A stretch of DNA of 64,000 nt from Polytrichum commune (lineage: Eukaryota > Streptophyta > Polytrichopsida > Polytrichales > Polytrichaceae), in NCBI GenBank assembly GCA_950295325.1, contig OX485806.1, forward strand, positions 11,408,001 through 11,472,000. Reading direction: 5' to 3'. Both the position numbers and the translations under genes were made by a program. The notes under the pieces were generated by a model. The model was given only the letters and a program-made list of their open reading frames with translations. It searched no databases and was not told the origin of the DNA. Shown here one piece after another: positions 1 through 11,988 of the stretch (positions within the stretch are counted from its first letter, which is position 1; each line of letters begins with the position of its first letter).

Positions 1-1149
1 AATGATAGATCTTGGATCCTATTTAAAGGAAGACAAAGGGGACCTAAGACACCTCATTCTAACCACGAGCCATTTCATGTGAGCGTCACGGTGTAATTCG
101 GAAGCTTGGTAAAACGGAGGACTTGAAGATCGGAGGGCCTCGGAGGTTTCTTAACACGTCGAAGGATTGAAAAAAAAAACCTAAGGTCCTTATAATGTTG
201 GAGGATTAGACAATTGGAGAACATCAAAAGCATCGGAGGTCTTGTAAATTGGAGGACTTGCCAAAAGCAATAAGAAGCTTCTTGAAGTTTAGAAACATTT
301 GAGAAAAGGAAAAGATAAACTTGGCAAAAATTTGACTTTTGGGACCAAAGTACGATATGATGTGCAAGGCGTGAAACATTGGATACGAAATCATGAGAGG
401 GACAAAGAAAGGGGCCGACAAAGAGGCCATTTCAATCACCACATGGCTCTCGAGCAAGATTAAGGTTTCACTTCAAATTTTGCTCATCGATTAAAGGGAA
501 TTTTAGAGGATTACATAAGATTTAAAAGGAAGATGAGGACATGACCATATGAGGTTCCACAACCATTGTAACGAGAGAATTCATATGAATAATGTGCATT
601 CCATAAATGATGAATTGGAAATCTTGTATAATGTACATTAGTGAGGGAGTTTGTTTGAATTTAACAAAGACTTTGACTCTCTCATAATTACGCAATCTTG
701 GAATATTAAGAATAGTTATAAGTCATTTAAACCATGAAAGAGATTGGAATATCTCTACACGATACTAGGCATAAGAATGATTTATCTCTAAGAACACTTA
801 AGCTTGACATTAGGATTTAGGGGAACATAAACTTGCAAACTTAGGACAACTACTCCTTGAGAATTCAAAAGAGCATTAAAGGAACGTGTTACAAAACTAA
901 GAAGTCAATATTAGTATACATGCAACCACCTTCATAGACTCAGATGGAGACCTAGAGTGGTCTAATTTTGGTGAGAGTGACTTCCATGTAAACCGGTTCA
1001 GCAGCGGGTTACACTGTCTAAGGCTGAGGGTTGAAGGTGACCTTGACATACTCACCCACCAAATTAAAGCAACTATACCGCTAATTAGGAACCAAAAATA
1101 AGTGTCCAATTAAGGAAGCTAACCAAATTAGCCTCATTTACCTCATTGT
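1..1149. other. Gene-free AT-rich stretch
   Basis: No coding region, RNA gene or clear repeat end is supported here. There are several short phrases of the type ggagga/cggagg between 115 and 260, but no unit long enough to call a tandem repeat. Open frames are below 80 codons and show no protein-like composition. Confidence 0.5.
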
Positions 1150-1370
1150 CCAAGGAGAATTTTGAACATAAAAGGTCAAAATCCTAGTGCTTCCAAGTCT
1201 AGTCAGTTACATGTTGTGATCCTTCGGTTATTCTCCACTAATTTGAGATATATTCCACACATTCTTCTAAAATGATCTATAATTTTCCTAAAATCTTGAA
1301 CTTCAATTGGTCAATTCTCAAACTCAACCGGTTCATCCATAACTAGCGATCGGTTCTTGCCATTCATTAA
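1150..1370 (-). mobile_element. Diverged copy of the 226-bp hAT-like MITE (family M2)
   Basis: This stretch aligns along most of its length with the well-bounded M2 copies at 7913-8138 and 34515-34741. Shared blocks include the 'tcctagtg..ccaagtc' start, 'aattttcct..atcttgaacttcaa' in the middle and 'aaactcaaccggttcat' near the end. It lies in the same orientation as the 34.5-kb copy. The ends are too decayed to show a target-site duplication, so the limits are approximate. Confidence 0.65.
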
Positions 1371-1710
1371 TCTACGTTACGAGTGTACCTTATATCGGTC
1401 CTTAAGCAATCCGTGGTGGTGGACGGAGCTCGTGAGGGCCCCCCAAGGTGGTTGGTTGTAGGTGGTCAACCTTCCTCAAGAAGACCTTGAGGTTGTCTTC
1501 CAATTTTGACAATCTCAAGTCTTCACAACCTAATTTGTAAAAGTAGGTGAGCCGTTTCTTTATCTGAATTTGTGACATCCTCCATCATTTCACTTTCTTT
1601 GCCACCCTTTCTTCAAATTTCTCAAGTGAGTTCCTCATGCATTGCAATTTTGGAGGAGAGTTGTCTCATGTGTTTTGTGTGTCCATGTAGTCGGATGGTC
1701 AATAACTACA

Positions 1711-2385
1711 TTTATATTGTATAATTTGGTGTAATTAATAATATATTATGGCAATACATATGTCCACGTAGTCGGATGGTGGATAGCTACATCCACCAAT
1801 CAGATTGCAAGAAACCGAGAATTCGGTCTCTCGACCCTTCACACTAGAGGCCAAAGTCCAAAGACCGTCGTAATTTAAAATGACTACATGGTAGTACTTT
1901 TTGACCAAGGCGACGGACTCTCGAAGGAAGTTTGGGTCAGACGGAAATGGAAATCCAAACTATGGTCGAGAGGCCGTTCATTTTTTTTCATAAAAAAATC
2001 AAACATTGACAAGATCTTGGCCGTTAGATTGGAGGGGTTGTTTTGGGAAGGGAATAAAGTGGTATGCTCCTTCTTCCTTCGGACTTTGGGCTTGGACTTT
2101 AGATGCTTCACACTATGGCCGTCCAAGTCAAGAGGCTATGGGAGTTCATGGCGAAAGGTTTGAACTTTGGGCTTGGCCTTTGGAGGCTTCACATTGTGCC
2201 TGGCCAAAAGGCTCCACTTACTATATTTTATTGGTTATTTTCAGCCCATTTCTTTGGACTCTCAACAAAGTTTGGCCATTCAATCTCACGGCCTCTCAAC
2301 TTGGATGGCCATAGTGAGAAGCGGCCCTTATATTGTATGATTTGGTGTTATAAATATATAATGGCAATACATGTGTCCACTTAGA
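1711..2385. repeat. Direct repeat of about 55 bp flanking a decayed MITE-like insert
   Basis: The segment at 1711-1766 (ttatattgtataatttggtg ... aatacatatgtccac) recurs at 2329-2380 with a few changes. Between them, inward-facing ends (gacccttcacactagaggcc at about 1835 and the inverse ggccatagtgagaagcggcc at about 2308-2327) resemble the Harbinger-like TIR at 4071. The interior repeats a phrase 'tttgggcttggMctttRgaKgcttcacaYt' at about 2085 and 2164. Best read as a degenerate Tourist/Harbinger-like MITE in a locally duplicated site. Confidence 0.4.
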
Positions 2386-3480
2386 CTATTAATAAGTATT
2401 ATAAATAATGGGTTTCACGACATCTATGTTCAGCTACACTGCAAATGTGTGCAAAAAACACTGACTTGTCTACAATTTTTCTTCTTTACTTGCAATAGAC
2501 ACTTGCCCATCCTCGTGTTTTCTAGTTGTTTCTTTGTGCTGAACCAAAACGAAGACTTCCTTCTCCTTTTCGATGTTGTTCGTTCACATGCAGTGGTGTG
2601 CTCTTGCATTGCATCACTTTGGGCATTGCTATTGACCTTTACCATTATAGACCTCACAACGTATTTCCTTATTGGATAATATATTAATCAAAGGGCCTTA
2701 AGAACCAAAAATGTCTACAAAAAAGCACAAAAAACCGCATTAGTAATTACAAAAACACAAATTTTATTAACATAAGCTAAATTTACATGGTAGACTTAAA
2801 AAGCCTCTTCCACACTATCTTCCCTAAGCTCTCTAACAAGAATGTACAATGGGACAACCACTCCAAGGGAAGGCACCTCTATAGAAAATTGGCATACATG
2901 TGCGAGAGCCAAGTATTTTGTTTGGGGGCTATTTATCTTAGTCTTGGGATTCTTTTGGACCCTATAATAATAACAAGTCCTACTTATCACCATTTTCCTT
3001 CACCTTAATAAGGAAACATAGCAAAATGACAAAATGTTTGAAAATTTGAAGATGGCGTGATGATGTGGCTAATTTAGCTATGCAAAATGACAATGGAAAG
3101 AGAAAACTAGCTCAACGTGCTTCTCACCCTAAATAAACTTTTTCTTTCTTTCTTGTTTCGTCCATAACAAACCAAAGTTCATCCACAATGAATTGAATCT
3201 CATCTACAATGTCTGAAATTCCATTTATGTTTCCAACAAAACCCCATTATTTCTTTAACATAACTCACCTTATATTCTAAACTTACTCAACTTCCAAAAA
3301 AACAGTTCATTCTAATTTTAATTAGGCTATTGAAAAGAGAGAGTAAATGATCATAATTTATAGTACCATACATTATATATAAATTACTTACGGAGATTTA
3401 ATAAAGCCTAATGTACATCTTAACAAAATATAAAATTTATGTCTTACGAACATATTCCATCTTACACATTCTCGCATGTC
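2386..3480. other. Gene-free stretch, nothing recognised
   Basis: AT-rich sequence with only short open frames in all frames. I see no splice-bounded coding block, RNA gene or repeat end. Confidence 0.45.
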
Positions 3481-3519
3481 ATTTCTATGTAAATTGCTAG
3501 TGAAACTCCGCTAACAAGC

Positions 3520-3520
<1 letters not shown>

Positions 3521-3558
<38 letters not shown>
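3521..3558. repeat. (GATA)n microsatellite
   Basis: About nine uninterrupted copies of the tetranucleotide, directly abutting the putative retroposon end that begins 'aaactccggtc'. Confidence 0.98.
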
Positions 3559-3700
3559 AACTCCGGTCCCAATTTAAGGGGCCGGCGTGAATGAAGTGTC
3601 TGTTCGTATTGTCAAATGACCCGATGCCCGCCAGACAAGGGGAAATTTGGACAGTACTACTCTCCCCTTTCGAGGATGGACACTATAGTAATCAGAAGAC
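3559..3700 (-). mobile_element. Retroposon 3' end with GATA/TATC simple-repeat tail
   Basis: Read on the minus strand, a non-coding segment ending '..cgccggcccc..ggaccggagttt' runs straight into (TATC)n. A related end, '..ggagaccggagttc' followed by (TTC)n, lies at 58803-58850 on the same strand. Two copies that share a 3' end but carry different simple-repeat tails fit target-primed SINE/LINE retroposition. The family is unnamed and the 5' limit is not visible. Confidence 0.4.
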
Positions 3701-3784
3701 AAATAAGAGTAACCCACCGTAGTTGTTAGCAAGTAATTACGTTTGTGTTATAGTATAAGTTTTGATTTGTTGTGTTGGTGGTCG

Positions 3785-3870
3785 CCAAGTCATGTTTCCT
3801 CGGTTGGTTGAGGGAGGATGTTTGTACTGCACTTAGACGGTCCGGGTTCGATTCCCGTTGAGTCCGTTTG
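3785..3870 (+). mobile_element. tRNA-derived SINE-like head or tRNA pseudogene
   Basis: A perfect plant pol III B box, GGTTCGATTCC, is at 3845-3855. An A-box-like stretch (tcctcggttggttgagg) lies about 45 bp upstream at 3796-3812, the normal tRNA spacing. The flanks do not pair as an acceptor stem, so this is not a functional tRNA gene. A SINE head is the likeliest reading. Confidence 0.55.
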
Positions 3871-4070
3871 ATCGTTTAGTGTGTTATCGCTAACAAGCAC
3901 CGTTGCTAACAATTTGCTAGTGTTGTCTGTCAATTATGATGTGCCAACAACAACCCCAACTTGGCCGACTGGCTGCAAATTAGAGGATCGAATTAGAGCC
4001 AAATTAGAGTGGTGAAAATTAGAGCCTTGCCTCCCCATCACAAAAGCCACCGCATGCCATTGCCTGCTAA

Positions 4071-4569
4071 GGGCCACTTCACACACGAGACCGTGAGCCC
4101 GTGACCATTACACTTCAAGCACTCTCATTGGTGGAAAAGGCGGAGCTGGTCCAAGTTCACTTCACACTACACTTGAGGGACCGACGGAGTATGTGAATGC
4201 AAGATGGATGTAAAGTGTACATGGATTCTTACATGGCATCGAATGGATCATGTTACATGGTCACTTGGACTATTCTCAAAAACCACCTCTTGGAGGTAGG
4301 CCTAACACAAAACCGGAAGACTATGGCACTCCGAACGCTCACAACCGTTGGTTTATTCTACTCTATCATATGTGAGGACCCACATGAATAGAAATTCATT
4401 AAAATAGCATTTGGTTGAGGGCCGGTCACATACAACTTCACATGACACTTGAGGATCCGTGACCACACTACATGATGTTGGAGGGTGTGTTGGGACGGCC
4501 TTTGGACACTTTCTTTTGGGCTCTCACAATTTCATGGTCACGGCTCTTGGCTCGTGTGTGAAGTGGCCC
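4071..4569. mobile_element. Tourist/PIF-Harbinger-like MITE with TAA target duplication
   Basis: The left end GGGCCACTTCACACACGAG matches the inverse of the right end over more than 30 bp with few mismatches. TAA precedes the left end (4068-4070) and follows the right end (4570-4572), the 3-bp duplication expected of PIF/Harbinger elements. Length is 499 bp with no coding capacity. The element at 35053-35755 has related ends. Confidence 0.85.
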
Positions 4570-4958
4570 TAAGTTAGCTGTTGTTGAGTTGCCACCAATG
4601 CCCGCAACTCAACACTTCTAACATGTTGCCTCCAAAGCCTTCCACCTCTGCAACCCTAGCAACGAAATCCTTTCGTAGCTAGCCTTGCTAGAAATCTCTT
4701 AGCGCAAAATCTCTCCCTTCCCCTTCCAATCCCACTTCATCATTACCGTAGGTTTTATATATACACTTCTTCCATCCTATGGTTAAGGATGTACAATTTG
4801 CTGCACATTGAATACCGCATGCTAAAGACCTTAAAAATAATGCAAAAAACACATTGTAAATGTCTCCTAGTTTGATGTCGTGAGGGTTCATCGTATCCTC
4901 CAAATTGAAGCAACCTTCTTGACATCCATTTCATGTAGAGCTCAAAAGATTCACCCTT

Positions 4959-5281
4959 CATTAGTAGAAAACTATGCCCAAAAAAACCGCAGCCGGTTCT
5001 TTTGACCAACCCTGATCTACACTTGCTAAACAACTACAAGTTTTGTTTTTGTTCTTGTGACTACAATTTTCAATTTTTTGGGGCGTGTAGTATACTGTTG
5101 GGGGTGTGAAAGGTATTTTCAAGACCTTTCCAATGATATATTGTACGTCCCCAAATTCCTAAAATGTCAGTTGCTAAACCAAAAAACAAGTTTGCAGTTG
5201 TTTAGTGATTGTAGATTAGGATGGTCAAATGAACCGCAACCGATTTTGGATGCAATTCTTTTTGGCATAGTTTTCGACTAG
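4959..5281. mobile_element. CACTA-like MITE (family M3), left copy
   Basis: The ends CATTAGTAGAAAACTATGCC and the inverse of ..GGCATAGTTTTCGACTAGT match the better-preserved copy at 35234-35536. They are followed inward by a subterminal palindrome related to 'accgcaaccgattttg'. The 3-bp flanks (ctt/cat) agree at only two positions, so the target duplication is eroded. No coding capacity. Confidence 0.65.
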
Positions 5282-7904
5282 TACATTGTGGGACTAAAAA
5301 AGAATTGCCCACTTTTGCACATGTGAAATAATGTGCTAGGAAGATTGACATCTAAATGCTACTTCATTCATAATCTTGCCCATCGATGGGCTCGTTGCAA
5401 AACGTTGCGTTAAGACCCCATTTTCTAGACCCACCTTCCAAGATTCACATACTCCATTTTCGCTTCATTCATATCATCAACAAAGGCATTGTGTTGTGCA
5501 AACTCAATGTGATCTTCGCCATTATCCTTCGTGCAATTCCCAACCATCTTGTGAAATGTGTGTAATTCCTTGTCTCTCAATTGCTTGTAAGAAACAACAT
5601 GCCATGTAGGAGGAATTTGATCCCATCCGAAGGCCACCTTGATTTCCTTGTTCGAGATTGGTAAATTACTAAAACTATGCTGACAACCGTCTGAAATTGT
5701 TTATTAGTCAATGCCCCTCCCCTCTTAGTGGAGCACAAACCAATAAGACAATGATCTTCAATGGATATCCTCAATTTCACCAAAAGCTTAATACCAATTT
5801 CCACCCCACCAATTGCAATAGTCATGGAAAGTTTAAAATATTTTAAATGAGCACGAGTGCGTTTTGTGATTGTGCACAAACTGCAACTTGCATCCTAGCT
5901 GAAAATCATCTTTAGAACACTTAAAAGCAAAAAAATCCAACAAAGTCTAATTAGAAACCAAAATAGAACACAACCCAAAAAAAGACATCCACAAAGTTCG
6001 CACCCACTTTGACACCCCTCTAGCACACTGCACTCTGGAAAATGAACAAAAAAAGGCCCTAGATGTTTGGCCCATCGGCGCAGTGGAGCATGCAGTGATC
6101 ATGCCCATGCCACCTTCCAAACACCCTTCTCCCCACCACCTGCCACTTGTTCTTGGCGCCATTGCTAGTGAATAAAAACTCCCCCCCATCCCCATGAGCC
6201 AACAGCAAGGTTGCTTTGCCCAATAAATCCACCATGGCAATTTCGGCTATTTGGAGTAACAATACATTATTGCTTATTTGTGTTCCCTTTATTTGAATAT
6301 GTATCATGCCAGTTTAGGATTTTGGCAATTTAGGGACTGCTAGTTTCTAGGCCCCTATTACACTAGAATATATTATGTTTCTAGCAACTATCACTTTCAC
6401 CTAACCATGTGCCATATGTCATCTTCTATTTAATATTATGCCATATGTTTCTTAGGGGGAAGTGATACCAATCTACGTGATTTGTTCACATGCATCAACT
6501 TCTCATGATAGGTCTTGATATTCCTTCTCGCATGTGGAGCATGTCCCCAAGGTCCATGAGAGCAATGCTTGGCCAAACATGTCTACAAGATTTATCATTA
6601 TCTTGAGTTTTCTTGTGCTCTACACCTTCAATGACCTTTTACATGGCGGATCTCTTGTCTCTACTTAAAAACCAACAAATACATGTATCAATAGAAATTG
6701 GGCATGGATATTGATATAATTTTTAAATATATATTTGTAAAATTAGTACACGCAATTTAGAAATTTTACTCACACAAGTATAGACATGACACTTGAAGGT
6801 TAGATGAATACCCAAAGCTTGATTAGATAGCAATGGAGTTGGGCTAGAGGGAGGGAAGCTGGAGTAGGAGAAGCAACACCTTGAGTTCATTGAGTTGCAG
6901 GAGACTCCAAGGTATATTCCCTTAAGCCATTCATTGGATTGGTGCTTTAGGAATGCAAGTGTATGTTAGATTACCAACCAAGAATGGATATTGACGAGAA
7001 TATTTTCCCCAAAAAACCCCAAGAGCACACATGTTGAAATCACACATGTATACCATGGAGAGTGGGTTGGAATAATATCATTGGAGGTTGTGTCTAGAAA
7101 CAAGAGCATGTTTGCAGCTGAAGATGTTGGCAATGGGGAGAGTGCAACTCCAACTAGGATATTCAAAAAGATAAAAGCAATGCCCGCCTTTTTTGCACTC
7201 AATCACATCTTCAGTTGGTGCTCTTGTGCCAGGAGGTGGACTATGTTACACGAACCATATGCAGAATGGTGTACCACTACTTGTGTTGCCATTATGCTTG
7301 TAAAGGTGACGGACTCAACCTCCAATGGACTCAAAGGAGCTTCAAAAGTTGTCAAAAGATTATGCCAAACACTTGTCATGTTTGCAGATGCGCTTTGGGA
7401 AAAATGTTGAGGGATCACCAGGGTCCCATCAAGGTAAGTGTCTACCCTTGAATTTGATGTATTGCGAGGGCTCTAGATCAAATCATTTGAAGGCATGTCT
7501 ATAAAATTGGAAGACACGGAAATTACACTTGCAAATTGTAACAACAATTGCAACTTGCAACTACACTCAAAACACAAATGGTAGAAGATTAGTCAACTGA
7601 AAAGCAGCCCTCCACAATTTTCACACTCGACCTGCAAGGCACCACCATGAAAAACACATAAGAAATCCAACCAAATTTCGTGATCATGAGTTTCTACAAA
7701 CTCTGCAATTTCTCGTGCTCTAAGGTTGAATGCACTGCACATGTATGTGGCGGCAACAATAAACATAAACATCTTACTTACAAGCAGAAACTCATGTGCA
7801 GAAATCAGTCCACATTAAACTTACTAGAGGCAATATTGTTGTCAATTGAAGCTCACAAATTGGAGCTCACTTCCCCACCTCTTCGCAACTTACTTGATCA
7901 AATA
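5282..7904. other. Gene-poor stretch with two unassigned ORFs
   Basis: Two frames stand out slightly. One is a minus-strand frame at 6059-6307 (82 codons). The other is a plus-strand frame at 6991-7410 (139 codons) that lacks an ATG at its start. Neither has a motif I recognise, and no splice-bounded extension is obvious. I would not call either a gene without transcripts. Confidence 0.4.
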
Positions 7905-7912
7905 CACCAACC

Positions 7913-8138
7913 CAACGATCAGGGAGAACCGGCAGTTAGTTACAGATGAATAGGTTGAGTTTGAGAAATAACCGGTTGAAGTTCAAGACTGCAGGAAAAT
8001 TACCGATCATTTTAGAGGAATTTATAGAATATGCCCTAATTTAATAAAGGAAAACCGGAGGATGTCAACATATAACTGGTTGGACTTGCAAACATTAGGA
8101 TCTCAACCGATTATGCCCAAAAATCTCCCCGATCACTG
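7913..8138 (+). mobile_element. hAT-like MITE (family M2) with perfect 8-bp target duplication
   Basis: This 226-bp element is bounded by CAACGATCAGGGAGA and the inverse of TCTCCCCGATCACTG. It is flanked by the perfect 8-bp duplication CACCAACC (7905-7912 and 8139-8146). CA-starting short TIRs with 8-bp duplications are the hAT hallmark. An inverted copy, about 90% identical by eye, is at 34515-34741. Two older copies are near 1.2 and 61.1 kb. Confidence 0.92.
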
Positions 8139-8146
8139 CACCAACC

Positions 8147-8960
8147 TTCCACCATTACCCACTACCTGAGCCCCATCAGCTACTACCCACGCTCTTCTCA
8201 CCTGACCTCGATGCCCAGCTCAGAAACCTCAACGCTTTGGAAGCAGCTCAATCCGAGCTCGATGGCAACTGACAACTTTCTGCATTAGAGCTGCTCCAAA
8301 CCTCGCTGATGCTCCATCACATCCAGATTTACTAATGGACGTGTGGTTCGGTGAGGATCATAGGCTCTAACACCATATAGACACATGTTTAAAAGAGACT
8401 GGACTACATACGTCTTCGCATTTGATCAACTATTCCATACTCCATAGTGAACACAATAGGTCGGACCTATGTATAGTAACACTATATTCGTTAATTTAGG
8501 ACTTTTTGGGCATTTTGAGACTTTTACAAATAGAAGAACATGGATAAAATGGCACAAATATTGGAGATTGTTGTAAGATGCAAATACTTTGAAGCGGGTG
8601 TTCATATCAAGGAACGAATAATGAACTCATATCGAGATGGTTTAGGTAGGACAATCCAAACATTAGATCATACTGAAGGGGAAATCATATGACACTTATA
8701 TTATTACAAAAAAAATACAGAATATATGGCATGTAAAATGCATAGCATGCTAGCACCACACATCCAATAGATAGTGTGACCCAAACTCATCTTGCATATG
8801 GCCCAAAACCCTACGCCTACTATGGCCTATCTAGCCTTGGAGATAGTATCTTTTTTCTTTTGCAGCGGCTTCTTTTGCTCGCATTGCTTCAACATTCCTG
8901 AAAATCTCCACCCCGCGACTATAGCCAAGGTTGGGACAACCGCCCTCCATAACACATTTT
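8147..8960. other. Gene-free stretch
   Basis: Nothing beyond short open frames is visible. It separates the M2 MITE from the stop codon of the minus-strand Ser-rich ORF. Confidence 0.45.
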
Positions 8961-8968
8961 GGATTCCG

Positions 8969-9655
8969 TCAGCCGCCTGAATTATACGACGAAGAATTCG
9001 AATACGATGAAGTAGATTGTCTTGCATTTGTGTGCATGGCGTACGAACGCTCCAACTCTATGGATGCACTGGACCGCATAGGTTTAGGGTTGGACGCAAC
9101 CAGCAATGCGCCACACCAAGAAACACATGTGTTAGTTTGAGGGGGATGACCCAAACATGTCACACGCTCTTTTTTAGTGCAAAACGATTGTAATACATGG
9201 TTAAGCCATGTGTGGGGGGTCACCTTGGCACGGGGGGCGCTCGCGTCCGAGTTGGCGAGGAGGGGCAAGGCGTCATGCAAAGGAATAGGAAGGGTTCCAC
9301 TCTTTGTAGGCCGACCGTCCATCCGTAGCCGCCGTTGAGGTGTAATATTGCCGCCGGGCCGAGAGGGGGACTCTTGGACGCATTTGCGATCTATGCCCTT
9401 GAGCGGCGACGGAGACGAAGATTGTCGGAAGATTTGCTTGGGTGGGGGGCTATCGACGACGCCGGCATCAAGGGGCTCCTTGGAGTAGTCGATGGAGGAC
9501 GCAGCATCGTAGACGGTCTCGTAAAAGAAGCTCCCCAAGTTTGATTCACTGACGACCTCAAGGGAGGGCTCCAAATGCTGATGCCAAAATAAAAACAGAC
9601 AAAACCCAAGGGAAGGGGAAAAAAGGGGGGAGCATGTGAAAATCGATATACATTT
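8969..9655 (-). CDS. Ser/Pro-rich ORF of unknown function, probably a 3' exon
   Basis: A minus-strand frame is open for about 229 codons, far longer than expected by chance here, but it has no convincing ATG at its upstream end. A pyrimidine-rich tract ending '..ttggcatcag' near 9577 could be a splice acceptor, so it may be an internal or last exon. The product is Ser-, Pro- and Arg-rich: a Pro/Ser block lies near residues 68-85 and a Ser/Asn-rich tail (SSYSNSSSYNSGG) closes it. No domain is recognised. It lies downstream of the FCP1-like exon on the same strand, separated by the M1 MITE, so it could be the 3' part of that gene or a separate one. Confidence 0.4.
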   Translation of the reverse strand, partial: KCISIFTCSPLFSPSLGFCLFLFWHQHLEPSLEVVSESNLGSFFYETVYDAASSIDYSKEPLDAGVVDSPPPKQIFRQSSSPSPLKGIDRKCVQESPSRPGGNITPQRRLRMDGRPTKSGTLPIPLHDALPLLANSDASAPRAKVTPHTWLNHVLQSFCTKKERVTCLGHPPQTNTCVSWCGALLVASNPKPMRSSASIELERSYAMHTNARQSTSSYSNSSSYNSGG

Positions 9656-10063
9656 CACGGGGAGGTCACTTCATTGTCAAGTTGACACCACGTGCGGACA
9701 AAGTTTGCTACCCCTATATTACATGCCATATATAATTTTAAAATTTATGATATTTTTTCTACATATACATAACCATTGATAGTATCTTTTGTATACTTTC
9801 TTGAAATTTTTAGTCATCTTTATTTTTTTAGTAATTTTTTTAGTTCAATTCTGTGTCATTCTAGTTAGAAATGGTATGTTTTATGAAAAAACAAATCATC
9901 AAATTTAGTTACCACTTTTGACTATGTTATAGGTAATGTGTATATCTACTCATGAAAAAAATTTGATAAAATTTTGACCCATTTTGGTGGTGCAACTTAC
10001 CAAAAGAAGATTTTTTTTGGTCGCACGTGGTGTTCAACTTGACAATGGAGTGATCTACCCGTG
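9656..10063. mobile_element. 408-bp hAT-like MITE (family M1), copy 1
   Basis: TIRs of about 43 bp start CACGGGKAGRTCACTYCATT and are inverted at the right end. The target duplication is a perfect ATACATTT (9648-9655 and 10064-10071). The interior is AT-rich and non-coding. A second copy of exactly the same length is at 32212-32619, about 96-97% identical by eye, so both moved recently. This copy sits between the FCP1-like exon and the Ser-rich ORF, in an intron, 3'UTR or intergenic DNA. Confidence 0.95.
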
Positions 10064-10113
10064 ATACATTTGAGGCATAATATATCACACAAAATGGCAC
10101 ACCATGTAGTATC

Positions 10114-10960
10114 TCAAATGAGTTTATTATATTTCGCGTGAGCGTACAACTCTCTGTACATATAGTCCCTCGGATCCATGTATCTTTTGCCTATCGGATT
10201 ACAACTAAGGAACCGGGGCACGGGTAGTCCGCTACCCGTGAGCGATTGCAAGTACTTAATTAGGTCTAACAAAAAACGGTCTCGGACCTTCTCGACCGTC
10301 CACGAAGGGCAAACTATGAAGTTGGAGGTCGGGTTCAAAATGTTCTTGGAAGCGTTGTCGTCCACCATTAGCGTGTTCTCACGGGTGGGGCGAACGTCGT
10401 AGGGACAACCGACTATAGGGGGGCACTGGTCCCATACGATTGGCTTCAAGACCTTAAGATATTGATTTACGGCGGGGTTGTTGGGCTTGCGGACAACCCT
10501 GCCGTTGGGGGTGTATAATGTTTTACAAGACTCCTGTCCTAAGACCAAGCAGGGGGGTTGGAGCCCCTTGAAGATGAACTCCACAACCGCCTGCGTGTTC
10601 TCGGACTTCATGGAACTCCACACGATCACCCACCATTTTGATAGGGCGACATGCAAGAAGCGCCGAAGCCACGGGCGGAGGTACACTAGCTTGCTCTTGA
10701 TGTACGCGGGGGGTCCATCGTAGTTCGCATCCTCAGGCTTGCAGAAAGGCACCGTGGGAACCATGGGACAATGCACACACTGGACGAGGACCCCGTTGAG
10801 GTCTAGCACCAGGAACCGTGTCTTCGGCGGCGGAGGTTGCGTGGGCAGGATCGGGGGGACCACCACACTGTCCTCCACGCTTCTCGGAGAGGACCGGTGG
10901 GGAGCCACGACGCTATGCTCCGACCCCTGCGGCGACGAGCGAGAGAAGGCGGCAAGGACT
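10114..10960 (-). CDS. FCP1/NIF (HAD superfamily)-like domain protein, last exon
   Basis: This frame is intact and ends in a stop at 10114. An acceptor-like '..acatatatag' lies at about 10960, so the upstream part of the open frame (to 11094) may be intron. After a Ser/Pro-rich leader comes the HAD motif I core FLVLDLNGVL, then VIVWSSM (motif II region) and TLMVDDNASKN (motif IV region, with the Asp pair). This order matches the FCP1 homology domain that dephosphorylates RNA polymerase II CTD and related proteins. The second acidic residue of the usual DxDG is Asn here (D-L-N-G), so phosphatase activity may be lost or changed; I recall this DLNG form from plant paralogues. It sits downstream of the decayed DGQHR-like gene on the same strand and could be its final exon or a neighbour. 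No stops or frameshifts are visible, unlike nearby genes. Confidence 0.65.
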
Positions 10961-11171
10961 ATATATGTTATGTCCATTTCAAGCATAAAGTAAATTTTGT
11001 GCAAACACAAGAACAATTGGACCATCGGTGGCAACAAAACTACACCAGGAGAATAAGATACATTTGAACACGGAGGCAAACATATGGGCACCAAAAATAA
11101 TAATTTTATTTGTACAATTCTCTATGTACAATTTTCTTGGGGGAATACCGCGGTGGACGAGAGCATTCACA

Positions 11172-11988
11172 CTATCCTAATTTTACATCTACAAAATTGC
11201 TTGCACGCCGCCAAGATCGAGCGTAGTTGAGTGCAGGGGAGACGAAAGGGAATCGGGGGGGGGGGGCACGTGGTGGGGGCAAGTGTCGAGCAATGGGTGG
11301 GGGGGAGGGGGGCGGTGGAGGGGTGTTTGCGTCTGTGGAGTTCCTCCTAGCTAGGGGGACACGACCACGCCAACAAGACAATGACCCAGGAAGTTTGGGT
11401 CGGTCGACCCAAACTAGGAGGGGCTCAGTGCATTACCTCGCCCTGGTCATGTTTCGACGCTGTGGAAGCCTCCACCGTCCCCGCCGCCCCACCTCTCTCG
11501 CCACCGCCTTCTCCGACGACGTCGGAGACCTTCTCCTGCAAAGGTTCAGCATCAGGCCCTTGTCCTAAACCAATCTCCGCATGTGCATCATGTATGGGTT
11601 CATCGATTTGGATAGGAGTAGAGGTATCACAAGGCCTTTGCAGGCCTTCAACATCTAACATGGCCGTGTTTCTTTGACACCCATGTTGGTCAAGGGCAGA
11701 CTGCACTGCAACGGGGTTTGGGTCGCCCGACCCAAACTCTCCTGCATCGGGAGAAGGGCCTTGGGGCACTACATGGGCGGGTGTGTTTGGGTCGGACGAC
11801 CCAAACATCCTGGGGTTGTCCTGCTGGTGAGGGGGCACCATATCTATGGGGGGCCGTAGTGGTGGAGGACCCAAGGGGGAGGAGGCTCCAGAGACGCGCC
11901 AAATGTTGGGGTCGTCTACTTGCTGGACCGCGGCGTAGGGAGCATGGTGTGTCGCAACCCTTGCTAGTCCCCTTAAAAATCTTGCCAA
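11172..11988 (-). other. GC-rich composite stretch with three 20-bp palindromes
   Basis: A minus-strand frame (11425-11988) is open for 187 codons, but its product is low-complexity (Pro/Gly/Asp-rich). Part of it simply translates the palindromes at 11717-11736 and 11786-11805. A third palindrome is at 11394-11413. A G-run of about 12 and GGGGGAGGGG tracts lie at 11255-11320. It may be the leader of the LTR element upstream or exon sequence of the FCP1 gene; I cannot decide. Confidence 0.35.

Noticed and set aside
3785-3870. Functional tRNA gene
   Set aside because: A and B boxes are present but the acceptor stem does not pair.
6991-7410. 139-codon plus-strand gene
   Set aside because: No ATG at its start, no motif, mixed-frame surroundings; a chance open frame is likely.
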